Source: Bacillota bacterium
GTDB lineage: Bacteria > Bacillota_E > Sulfobacillia > Sulfobacillales > Sulfobacillaceae
DNA: 9,701 nucleotides
Direction of reading: 5' to 3'
Assembly: GCA_021802225.1 (NCBI GenBank)
Contig: JAKAAS010000031.1
Span: forward strand, 1 to 9,701
Shown here: piece after piece, positions 1 through 6,833 of the stretch
Layout of the letters: every line of letters starts with the position of its first letter
How positions within the stretch are numbered: position 1 is the stretch's first letter
Program-made: the position numbers and the translations under genes
The notes under the pieces: model-generated
Database searches by the model: none
What the model was told of the DNA's origin: nothing
Seen by the model: only the letters and a program-made list of their open reading frames with translations

Positions 1-414
1 CAATTGATTTCAGCATTGCCGGCTCGGGAAAATGTGGCCCTGCCGCTGGTGTACCGCGGGGTCCCGCCAAAAGTCCGCAGAGCCAAGGCGGAGTATGCTT
101 TGGAGCAGGTAGGATTGGCTGAGAGGCTTCATCACCGCCCCTCGCAATTGTCTGGAGGCCAGCAACAGCGCGTCGCCATAGCCCGCGCTCTGATAGGCGA
201 CCCCCCGCTGATTCTGGCGGATGAGCCGACAGGAAACTTAGATCTCAAAACAGGACAGGAAATTCTGGAATTGCTGCAGGCTCTGAACGAGAACGGCAAG
301 ACGGTTGTGATTGTGACGCACAGCCAAGAAGTAGCCCAAGTGTGCCGCCAAATCATTGGGATTCAAGACGGTCATGTGGTGAGGAATACTTTGGAAGTGG
401 AGGAGATGCGGTGA
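1..414 (+). CDS. ABC transporter ATP-binding protein, MacB/LolD type (5' end outside window)
   Basis: This is the C-terminal 137 residues of an ABC ATPase that powers the permease encoded next to it. The frame is open from base 1, so the start and the Walker A motif lie outside the window. Visible are the block after the Q-loop typical of MacB/LolD ATPases ([13 protein letters not shown]), the ABC signature [15 protein letters not shown] (visible residues about 50-64), Walker B with the catalytic Glu and D-loop ([12 protein letters not shown], about 70-81), and the H-loop (IVTHSQE, about 104-110). The ADEPTGNLD form is characteristic of the MacB/LolD/FtsE group. It ends with ATGCGGTGA and overlaps the permease start by 4 nt, so the two are translationally coupled. 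The substrate cannot be read from this fragment; macrolide or peptide export and lipoprotein or envelope stress functions are all known for relatives. Confidence 0.95.
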   Translation, partial: QLISALPARENVALPLVYRGVPPKVRRAKAEYALEQVGLAERLHHRPSQLSGGQQQRVAIARALIGDPPLILADEPTGNLDLKTGQEILELLQALNENGKTVVIVTHSQEVAQVCRQIIGIQDGHVVRNTLEVEEMR

Positions 415-1577
415 CCTTCCGAGACGGGCTGTCACTGGCCTTATCAGGCCTAGTCAGCAATAAGCTGCGTGCCGCACTAACCATGCTTGGAGTGATTATC
501 GGGGTAGCTGCGGTCATTGTGCTGGTTGCCATTGGACAGGGTGCCTCGTCTTTAGTGACATCCCGAATTGAAACATTGGGAACCAATGTGCTGTTCGTAT
601 CTCCTGCCGGGGGCACGCCCTTTCCGGTGACAGAGTCTAGCCTCGTGGCCCATACCTTGCCCTATTCGGACCTAGTAGTCCCTGAGATGGCGGCAGGCGC
701 TAAAATATCCACCTTGAGCGTCCAGGGCAGCGGGTCTATTGACGGAACGACAGCATCGTATCTGCAGCTTGGCGGGATATCGCTGGCAACCGGACACTTT
801 TTAACGCCGTTTGAAGTCGCCCAAGATCAACACGTGGCCGTGTTGGGCGCCAATCAGACGGCCAGCTTGTTCGGAGGGCAAAATCCGGTAGGGTCCTCCA
901 TCTTGGTCATGGGGCAGCAATTTCAAGTGGTTGGCGCGCTTAACGCGGTGGGTCAAGGGCCAGGGGCCAGCCAGGACAACGAAATCTTCATCCCTATCAC
1001 CGTCGCTCAAACTTTGCTGAGCACTAACCAACTAAGCCAGTTGGTCATCAAAGCGGCCAGTCCCGGGCAGGCGAATTTGGCGGCTGACTATTTGACAAAT
1101 CTCTACACAAACCAGTTTGGAAGCCCCAGTGCCGTGAGTGTCGCCTCCGAGGATCAGGTGCTTCAGACACTGCAGGCGACCCGGGCCACCTTCACGGACT
1201 TGCTGATTGGGACTGCGGCCATTGCCTTGGTGGTAGGGGGCATAGGCATCATGAACATCATGCTGGTCTCCGTGACTGAACGCACCAGGGAAATAGGAAT
1301 TCGCCAGGCTCTTGGAGCCACCCGGGAAGATATTCTCCTGCAGTTTCTCCTGGAATCGATGGCAATGAGTTTAGCAGGCGGCATCCTGGGAGCGGTATTC
1401 GGGCTGGGAGCGATGCACATCATTCCCTTAATCCTGAAGACCCCCGCCGTCTTCTCACCGACTGCATTGGTGCTGGCATTCGTCTTCAGCACGGCGGTCG
1501 GTCTGATATTCGGCCTGTACCCTGCCATAAAAGCGTCCGGTCTGGATCCTATTCAGTCGCTCCGATATGACGGGTAA
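411..1577 (+). CDS. MacB/FtsX-family ABC transporter permease
   Basis: This is a membrane subunit of about 388 residues that partners with the ATPase just upstream. I chose GTG 411 because GGAGGAG (399-405) lies 5 nt before it, it overlaps the ATPase stop (GTGA), and the protein then starts [11 protein letters not shown] with the usual SNKLRAALTMLGVIIGV entry into helix 1. The plan is that of MacB: TM1 about 21-43, a large extracytoplasmic MacB_PCD domain about 45-260 (with DNEIFIPITVAQ near its end), then the FtsX domain with TM2 about 262-286, TM3 about 313-340 and TM4 about 351-374. The cytoplasmic loop ERTREIGIRQALGA, which couples to the ATPase, and the C-terminal GLYPAIKASGLDPIQSLR block are both intact. 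Length is normal for Gram-positive MacB-like permeases, which lack a fused ATPase. No MacA-like adaptor is visible; it could be upstream of the window. Confidence 0.95.
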   Translation: MTFRDGLSLALSGLVSNKLRAALTMLGVIIGVAAVIVLVAIGQGASSLVTSRIETLGTNVLFVSPAGGTPFPVTESSLVAHTLPYSDLVVPEMAAGAKISTLSVQGSGSIDGTTASYLQLGGISLATGHFLTPFEVAQDQHVAVLGANQTASLFGGQNPVGSSILVMGQQFQVVGALNAVGQGPGASQDNEIFIPITVAQTLLSTNQLSQLVIKAASPGQANLAADYLTNLYTNQFGSPSAVSVASEDQVLQTLQATRATFTDLLIGTAAIALVVGGIGIMNIMLVSVTERTREIGIRQALGATREDILLQFLLESMAMSLAGGILGAVFGLGAMHIIPLILKTPAVFSPTALVLAFVFSTAVGLIFGLYPAIKASGLDPIQSLRYDG

Positions 1578-1589
1578 GCTTGATTGGCT

Positions 1590-2491
1590 GCATTTCAACA
1601 GTCTGTGGGGGCTCCTGCTTGGATTTGTCTGTCGAACCCGCGTATTGCGGCTGCGGATTCACGTCTTGCTGAGGCAGTGGCGCTTCAATCCATGGGGCGC
1701 CAGAGACCGGCACAGCGGCGATTCTGCTGCTGCGGGAGCAAAGTTTTATTGGGAGAATATGGAATAGTGTATGGCAGTGTTGGCCACTCTTGTACCGTGA
1801 ATGCCCGGCGTTTCTCCCTGTACACCGGATGAAATAATATTCCGTGACGTATCCTGCCCAGTGGGGAACTTCCGAATCGCCGCGGCCAAAGAGGTAGGAA
1901 TCTGCTGCGTTCCGGGTATCCGGGGCGGCCCATATTGGAACTGTGGTCGCTCTGCTCCTGCTGGCCGTCCTGACAAACCCGCTGCCAGCGCCCGTTGTCT
2001 CCCCACCGGCACAGCCAATCTCTTTTCCTCCATCACGTCCGCATGACTGGTGCTCCATGTCGTGCGCCAGTTGCACAGCTCCGCGCTGGATGTCGGACTG
2101 ATTTACGGACTCAGGGAGAAATCTGGTATCGCGCTGGGGATTGCGCCGCACAATCCTGGCGGGCACCCTGCTCTCCGGACTGGCTCTGCTCATTGTTCCC
2201 GCATGGCTAGCGTTTCCAGCCTTGTCCGCCGCCATTGGGTTGCTCTTCATGGGGGCACCGATATACCACATTACTCAGGCCAGCCTTCTCCATGCAATCA
2301 CTGCCCATCGGCTTCTCGGCAGATTTCCCCAAAACTCAAACCGGCTACCAAAACGCCTTGTGGGTCACTGTGGCCGGCAATTTACCGTCTTTATTTGGAT
2401 AGATCTCTCACCTGTCTTCTCCCTGCGCTCGATTCCCGCAGCGGCGGCAGATGCGGCCGTGGAGCTTGAGTCAGGCAGGGACCCTGAGTGA
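1590..2491 (+). pseudogene. Degraded MFS transporter (DHA3-like drug/solute exporter), C-terminal two thirds only
   Basis: No single frame is coding, but conserved MFS blocks appear in correct order in shifting frames. About 1635-1691 reads NPRIAAADSRLAEAVALQS, like the conserved loop after TM4. 2011-2043 reads TANLFSSITSA, followed by an in-frame TGA (2044-2046); the same frame then continues LVLHVVRQLH and DVGLIYGL. The frame changes at about 2107-2120 to NLVSRWGLRRTILAG and a helix GLALLIVPAW, then GAPIYHITQASLLHAITAH, a hallmark of this MFS group. The residues that should follow (an 'R.NA..RF..WG' type loop and one helix) are missing. YQNALWVTVAGNLP (from 2346) is in a third frame, and WIDLSP (2396-2413) returns to the former frame. 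The first 100-120 residues (TM1-4) are absent. I see at least one nonsense change, several frameshifts and a deletion. MFS identity is strong from 2011 onward and weaker before that. No product is expected. Confidence 0.7.
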
Positions 2492-2619
2492 CCCAAACTT
2501 GCAAAACCGCGCAAACGGTGCTGGCCCATGACTCCCAAAAATGCCGTGCCGCGGTCACCAGCTTACCGGACGATTTGTCCGCCATCCAGTCACATGTTTA
2601 CGTCCCTGATTGATATAGA

Positions 2620-2635
2620 CGGGCACTCGTGCCCG
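2620..2635. terminator. Possible hairpin after the MFS relic
   Basis: The arms CGGGCA and TGCCCG flank a CTCG tetraloop, giving a compact GC-rich stem followed by CCGTGTTTA. The T-run is too short for a confident intrinsic terminator, so it could equally be an operator-like palindrome or chance. It lies about 130 nt downstream of the last MFS-like codons, where a terminator for that dead gene would be expected. Confidence 0.25.
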
Positions 2636-2678
2636 CCGTGTTTATCCCGGTCAAATGCCGAGCCGCGGAACATTCGCG

Positions 2679-2684
2679 TATAAT
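2679..2684 (+). promoter_or_regulatory. Isolated TATAAT (-10-like)
   Basis: This is a perfect -10 hexamer, but no good TTGACA-like -35 lies 16-18 nt upstream and there is no extended -10 TGn. The nearest convincing gene start downstream is the CLC gene, about 470 nt away. It is listed as a weak candidate only. Confidence 0.15.
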
Positions 2685-3085
2685 AGCTTTAAGGATGGTG
2701 AACGGGTTGCAAATGATTCGCCAGGTGTTTAGGCGCCGCAATTTGGCTCACGGCCAGGTTGTCGGCAAACACCGCGAAATGCTGGAAACACACTTCCCAC
2801 TGCCTGTTCGGCCGGTTGAACAAGCATACAGACGACTTCCCCTCGACCGGGCAGAAGAGACCGGGGGATAGAACCTGCCCAATGGCCATGGCGGGACCAG
2901 GCGCAGAGCACAAGGCCCTGGATTGTCAGTGACAAGAGTGCCTTGGCGACCCGACATGATGCGCTTGGGGGTTTGCGCTGCAGTGTTGCGCCGTGCCTTT
3001 AGCGTCCAAACCTTAGCCAGGTGCGTACAGGGCACACCCGTGGGCCGAGAGTACTGGCCACTCCCAGCTCACGAGCAGCTGCTGT

Positions 3086-3122
3086 AAACCGAGTGCGGCC
3101 TTCAGGGGCAACAACTCGGTTT
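3086..3122 (+). promoter_or_regulatory. Inverted repeat in the leader of the CLC gene
   Basis: A perfect 9-bp inverted repeat, AAACCGAGT (3086-3094) and ACTCGGTTT (3114-3122), is separated by 19 nt. It ends 18 nt before the AGGAGG ribosome binding site of the CLC gene, so it could be an operator or a leader hairpin. The T-run after the stem is only TTT, which argues against a strong terminator. I checked for the fluoride riboswitch that often precedes CLC-F genes and did not see its conserved core. Confidence 0.35.
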
Positions 3123-3140
3123 AGTAATTCAAGACCAACA

Positions 3141-3146
3141 AGGAGG
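3141..3146 (+). promoter_or_regulatory. Ribosome binding site fixing the CLC start
   Basis: AGGAGG lies 11 nt before ATG 3158. A closer ATG at 3148 is out of frame with the channel, so 3158 is the chosen start. The spacing is at the long end of normal. Confidence 0.7.
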
Positions 3147-3157
3147 AATGCGCCGGA

Positions 3158-4504
3158 ATGTATAGGGACCTGCGCGGAACCCAACAAGCCAATGTTCCAT
3201 CGCATCTCGCGGATCTTCCTCTGAAATTCTGGGTCGCGGTGGTTCTAACCGGGATAGCTTCCGGACTGGGTGCCATCGCCATGATGACGACTTTGCGCAC
3301 AGTGCAGCACATGGCCTTCCACTATCACACTGGTGAGTTTTCCTCGGCAGTGGCGAGGGTCAGCGATAGCAGGATAGTGCTGATGCTCATCTTGGGCGGA
3401 CTGGTCACGGGAGTCGGACTGTGGCTATTAGGGCGGTACTTGGGAGGCACCGGTGGCGAGCCCACCGCCGTGGTCTGGTCCCATACGGGAAAACTGTCGC
3501 TCTTCCGCACATTGCTGAGCTCCACGCTATCCGAAATCACAGTCGGGCTGGGCGGGTCCATAGGCCGCGAGGCAGCACCTCAGCGCCTTGGAGCCGCCAG
3601 CGGTTCTGCGTTGAGCCAGCGGATTGGGCTGAGCAATGAGCAGGGGTACATCCTTATTGCATGCGGCGCTGGAGCTGGCCTGGCAGCTGTTTACAATTCG
3701 CCCCTGGCTGGGGCCCTGTTCGCAACGGAACTGTATCTCGGCACCATTTCGTTGACACTGATGCTCCCCGCTCTCCTCACCTCAGGCATAGCTACCGCAG
3801 TGTCGTGGCTGGTATTGTCTTCCCATGCCATTTACCCGGTGCCGCAACTGCCTCACCCTACTATTTCGTTATTGCTGTTCGCCGTCGTTCTCGGACCGGT
3901 CATCGGGATCATCTCGGCTGGATATGTGAAGTTGATCGGTTGGGCCAGTGACCACCGTCCCAAGAATTGGCCTCTGCTGGTCGAGCCTTTGATTCTTTTC
4001 GCGGCATTGGGACTGGTAGCCATTAAATATCCCCTGGTGCTGGGAAATGGTGTGGACCTGGCGCAGTTTGCCTTTACGGGGCACGGCGTGATCTGGGTCT
4101 TTGCGGCTCTAGCGATCTTAAAGCCGCTCACCACCGCCGGCACGCTGCGCAGCGGCGCAACCGGCGGCTTATTTACGCCGACTCTAAGCTTCGGCGCAGT
4201 GCTTGGAGGATTTTTAGGGCGGGGCTGGGACCTCTTGTGGCCGGGTTCCCCCGACCCAAGCTATGCAGTCATTGCCGCAGCCGCTATGATGGGGGCTGCC
4301 ATGGAGGCACCTGCTACCGCAATCGTGTTCGTGTTGGAGTTGACTCACAATATCCAGGCCATCATGGTCCCCATGTTGATCGCGGTGGTCGGTGCTACTC
4401 TGACCGCCCGCCATATCAGTCTCCTCTCCATTTACTCTGCGCGCCTGAGCCCTGCGCCGGTTCCAGCAGAGAATCAGGATCCCCCGCTGAGCTCCCCACA
4501 CTAG
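3158..4504 (+). CDS. CLC-family chloride channel or Cl-/H+ transporter
   Basis: A polytopic inner-membrane anion channel/transporter of 448 residues, close to the usual 400-470 for a bacterial CLC without CBS domains. Motifs in order: GGTGGEPT (about 96-103) stands where many CLCs have GSGIP, so the chloride-coordinating Ser is not obvious. GGSIGREAAPQ contains the external gating glutamate E138 (GREGP in E. coli ClcA). GAGLAAVYNSPLAGALFATE ends with E191, and the next residue, which aligns with the internal proton glutamate of ClcA, is L192. GGLFTPTLSFGA (about 336-347) matches the GxFxP anion motif. In LELTHNIQAIMVP, I399 replaces the central Tyr of ClcA (TDNYQ). These changes place it in a divergent bacterial CLC subgroup and question proton coupling. 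The gene stands alone; its short C-terminal tail (about residues 430-448) is proline-rich and has no CBS pair. Confidence 0.95.
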   Translation: MYRDLRGTQQANVPSHLADLPLKFWVAVVLTGIASGLGAIAMMTTLRTVQHMAFHYHTGEFSSAVARVSDSRIVLMLILGGLVTGVGLWLLGRYLGGTGGEPTAVVWSHTGKLSLFRTLLSSTLSEITVGLGGSIGREAAPQRLGAASGSALSQRIGLSNEQGYILIACGAGAGLAAVYNSPLAGALFATELYLGTISLTLMLPALLTSGIATAVSWLVLSSHAIYPVPQLPHPTISLLLFAVVLGPVIGIISAGYVKLIGWASDHRPKNWPLLVEPLILFAALGLVAIKYPLVLGNGVDLAQFAFTGHGVIWVFAALAILKPLTTAGTLRSGATGGLFTPTLSFGAVLGGFLGRGWDLLWPGSPDPSYAVIAAAAMMGAAMEAPATAIVFVLELTHNIQAIMVPMLIAVVGATLTARHISLLSIYSARLSPAPVPAENQDPPLSSPH

Positions 4505-5082
4505 CCTTGTGCCGATCAGCTCTTGCTTGGCGCCACTATTTTATGCGCTGAATAGGGAGCCGCTTGAAAACTACTGCTTACTCTCGGCGCACACCGATTG
4601 GATTGCAGGGCGGATTAACGAAAACTGTTTGCCGGGGGATTTGGAAGGTAGGATTGCTCCATGAAATCGTTCTCAAGACGCCGGGCCAGGGACTCGCCTA
4701 TCTTCGCGGCCCCTGGCCTAATGGCCGCCACCAAGGGGCACACAGCGGGTGGGTATTGGACTCTTTGCGGAGGCCGTCAGCGGGATTGTGCCCGCGCCTT
4801 GTCCGTGGCAAGGCAGGTTGCAGAACCAGGGCCCGCTCCTCCCCTCTTACAGCAACAAAGCCATTCGCAGCGGCCCCGCTCGCCAATGGGTTCCAAATTC
4901 CTGCGGATATATCTTTTATGCCTCCGAATTCGCCTCTGGCAACGATCCGCGGACACCACGCGCTTCCGGGAAGCCCCCCATCCACTCCAATCGCCCGGGT
5001 TCAGTCCGTCAAGTGCCCATGGGGGCCCGGAAGGGCCCCCCTTATGCTCGTGAATCCGAATTGGTCGGCGCCGATTGCATGG
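4505..5082. other. Intergenic stretch, no assignable gene
   Basis: Several long frames are open on the + strand (notably 4564-5307, which would run 160 nt into the antisense of the dehydrogenase gene) and one on the - strand (4698-4985). None has a ribosome binding site with a matching start, and none shows a family motif I can recognise. The predicted peptides are rich in Pro, Arg, Ser and Gly, typical of shadow frames in GC-rich DNA. It may be eroded coding DNA. The only clear structure is the hairpin at 5021-5040. Confidence 0.5.
5021..5040. repeat. Perfect 8-bp GC hairpin with GGAA tetraloop
   Basis: The arms GGGGGCCC (5021-5028) and GGGCCCCC (5033-5040) enclose GGAA, a GNRA-type loop when read on the + strand. 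There is no T-run on either side, so it is not a standard intrinsic terminator. It lies 43 nt beyond the terminator of the - strand dehydrogenase gene. Confidence 0.5.
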
Positions 5083-5125
5083 AAAAACAGCAGCACCGCG
5101 TATGTCCGCCGGTGCTGCTGCTTTT
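5083..5125 (-). terminator. Intrinsic terminator of the 3-hydroxyacyl-CoA dehydrogenase gene
   Basis: A perfect 11-bp stem, CAGCAGCACCG (5088-5098) and CGGTGCTGCTG (5110-5120), has an 11-nt loop. On the - strand it is followed by TTTTT (5087-5083) and begins 23 nt after the stop codon of the dehydrogenase. CTTTT on the + side means it could also work in the other direction. Confidence 0.8.
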
Positions 5126-5143
5126 CTGGCTCCAGCACACGTA

Positions 5144-6040
5144 CTAGCTTTTTAGAAAGTCTGGGTCCATGTAGCGGGGGTGAGGATAGGTGTAGAATCC
5201 CTCTCCCGTCTCACGTCCGAGTTTGCCTCGGTCAATGTACTCCGTTTTCAGCAACTGGGCCAACTTCTCAAACACCGGATCGCCCGTTTGGGCTTGAGCC
5301 AAGGTAATATTATACGCCGTGGTAATGCCCACGACATCCAAAATCGCGAAAGGGCCTTGGGGTGCGCCCGTGGCAATCATCCATGTCTTATCAATCGTCT
5401 CCACATCAGCCACACCATTCAGCAAGAGCAGTTGGGCAGCATTTAAGAGTGGGACCAGCAGCGAATTCAAAATGTATCCCGGCTGTTCCTTATGCAGCGG
5501 CAGCACCACCATGCCGATGGACCGCGCAAAGGCCGCGACCTCACCGAATACCTTGGGATCCGTGCCGGCATGTCCCATCACCTCGGCGGTATTGTTTATC
5601 CAAATCGTGTTCGCGAAGTGCAGCGCCAAAAATTTTGCAGGACGTCCGCTGACCTCAGCAAATTGACTGGGCAGCAACGTCGACGAGTTGGTGGCAAAAA
5701 TGGTCTTCTCGGGAGCAACGTTGCCTAATTTCTTGTAAAAATCGGTTTTGATTGCCGCTACTTCCGGAATTGCTTCAATCAAGAGGTCTGCCTTGGCCAC
5801 CGCTTCGGTTAAATCAGAACTGAACGCAATGCGGTGATATGCCGCCTCCACATCATCTTTGGTAACTTCCAGATCTTCTTGATAGCGTTCCATCAGCCCC
5901 TGAATTCGTTGTTGGGCCCGCGTTAATGCGGTGTCATCAATATCGTACACCACGACGGAAAATCCCTTGAATGCAGTTTGGTAGGCGATCTGGCTGCCTA
6001 ACACGCCGCCTCCCGCTACGGTTATATTCTTAAAATCCAT
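5144..6040 (-). CDS. 3-hydroxyacyl-CoA (3-hydroxybutyryl-CoA-type) dehydrogenase
   Basis: This cytoplasmic enzyme interconverts 3-hydroxyacyl-CoA and 3-ketoacyl-CoA with NAD(P), as in beta-oxidation or butyryl-CoA synthesis. It is 298 residues long, slightly above the usual 280-290 of single-function enzymes. The N-terminal Rossmann fold carries VAGGGVLGSQ (G10, G12, G15), with D33 at the end of strand 2 as the expected NAD ribose ligand. ATNSS (116-120) is the usual active-site loop. H141 and E153 are 12 apart, as in the classical His-Glu catalytic dyad, and QPGYILNSLL (187-195) with N192 starts the C-terminal 3HCDH domain. The motif after the His is HFANTIWINN rather than the common HFFNPVP, which marks a divergent subgroup. 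A strong ribosome binding site and a terminator make it a single-gene unit. Chain-length preference cannot be read from the sequence. Confidence 0.95.
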   Translation of the reverse strand: MDFKNITVAGGGVLGSQIAYQTAFKGFSVVVYDIDDTALTRAQQRIQGLMERYQEDLEVTKDDVEAAYHRIAFSSDLTEAVAKADLLIEAIPEVAAIKTDFYKKLGNVAPEKTIFATNSSTLLPSQFAEVSGRPAKFLALHFANTIWINNTAEVMGHAGTDPKVFGEVAAFARSIGMVVLPLHKEQPGYILNSLLVPLLNAAQLLLLNGVADVETIDKTWMIATGAPQGPFAILDVVGITTAYNITLAQAQTGDPVFEKLAQLLKTEYIDRGKLGRETGEGFYTYPHPRYMDPDFLKS

Positions 6041-6046
6041 TGGATG

Positions 6047-6055
6047 CTCCCCCTT
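6047..6055 (-). promoter_or_regulatory. Ribosome binding site of the dehydrogenase gene
   Basis: On the - strand AAGGGGGAG lies 6 nt before ATG 6040. It confirms that start, since the next upstream codons give no better choice. Confidence 0.75.
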
Positions 6056-6820
6056 CTGTCTCTCTCTCCATTATGCGTCTCGGGTGCATGGCTCTAGACT
6101 CATTTCGTCATGTCAGCAAATTCGGAATCTAAGACCAGCCACAGTCATGGACTGAAAAATCGCTTCATTCGGGGCAGACCGCAAAGAAGCCATAGCACCA
6201 AAGTAAAAATTGCTTGGGACATCCGTGGAAGAATCGAGTCTCGCCTGAGGAACGCGGCGCGCTGAATAACCCACCGTGGCGCGGGATATTGCGGCAGGTC
6301 CAACCATGTCCGCAAAGATTCCCTGATTTGCACGGCATCGGCGAGACCGGTTTCATAGATTTGACCACAGCCCTGCCAATTGTTCCGACGCCGGTGCAAT
6401 CCCGGTATCAACCCGCAGTATCAAGAACTCTCTATCACCTCTGCCGCCGGCGGGTGGCTGATGCGTCTGCTGTGCGGTTCCCTCCCCGGCGGAGCCCCAT
6501 TTGGCGTATGCAAGCCTTCACGGCCTCGTTTGACCATAACTGCTCTATTCTGGGCTTCTGCGTCTCTGCGCATTCCGGCACGGCTCCTCCCTTTAGGGCG
6601 GCCACAACCCAGCGGCGCAGCCCAAATGCCGTTCTATTGCCCGGCAGACGCACTCCAATGGCACGGTCTTCAGCGCGGTTGGAGGCAAACAGCAATGGTT
6701 CCTGGGCGCCCGCGTGGTAAAATACTGGTAGCGGCAATTCATGTGCGCACACCGGGAGTGGCTGGTTTCCTTCTTTTTGTGCGCGTGAGTCTTGCCGGAC
6801 GATATCACATTCGGGTAGCT
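6056..6820. other. Intergenic stretch of about 765 nt, no assignable gene
   Basis: Open frames run on both strands (6214-6720 and 6380-6844 on +; 6145-6411 and 6435-6752 on -), but they contradict each other, lack ribosome binding sites and show no family motif. Two - strand stretches look slightly more protein-like (YETGLADAVQIRESLRTWL near 6290-6350 and SNEAVKACIRQMGL near 6505-6550), which may point to a decayed gene on that strand. I cannot name it. The promoter of the dehydrogenase must lie at the left end and that of the 180-residue gene at the right end, but no clear -35/-10 pair stands out. A 13-nt repeat copy is at 6260-6272. Confidence 0.45.
6260..6272 (+). repeat. Repeat CGCTGAATAACCC, copy 1
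   Basis: Identical to 7416-7428. After the 13-nt core both copies continue with a similar CCGnGGC block if one base is allowed to slip. The two copies lie on either side of the 180-residue gene, in direct orientation. Confidence 0.35.
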
Positions 6821-6827
6821 AGGGAGG
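6821..6827 (+). promoter_or_regulatory. Ribosome binding site of the 180-residue gene
   Basis: AGGGAGG is 6 nt before ATG 6834. This is the best support that the unrecognised frame downstream is a real gene. Confidence 0.65.
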
Positions 6828-6833
6828 CGGGTT

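Larger units (their letters stand above)
2492..3085. other. Intergenic stretch without a recognisable gene
   Basis: Short open frames exist on both strands here (for example 2629-2871 + and 2748-3035 -), but none has a ribosome binding site at proper spacing, a recognisable motif or protein-like composition. The stretch holds a near-palindrome at 2620-2635 and a TATAAT at 2679-2684, listed separately. It probably continues the decayed DNA that begins with the MFS relic. Confidence 0.5.

Noticed and set aside
2629..2871. Open frame after TATAAT (possible start ATG 2695, 58 residues)
   Set aside because: AAGG directly abuts the ATG, so spacing is wrong for translation, and the peptide matches no family I know.
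2938..3085. Fluoride riboswitch before the CLC gene
   Set aside because: I looked for the conserved GGNGAUGG and pseudoknot core because CLC-F genes often carry it; it is not present.
4564..5307. Open frame of 247 codons on the + strand
   Set aside because: It has no ribosome binding site, its composition is Pro/Arg/Ser-rich, and it runs through the terminator and into the antisense of the dehydrogenase gene.
6214..6720. Open frame of 168 codons on the + strand (and 6380-6844 in another frame)
   Set aside because: There is no ribosome binding site or motif. The second one overlaps the ribosome binding site and start of the better-supported 180-residue gene.
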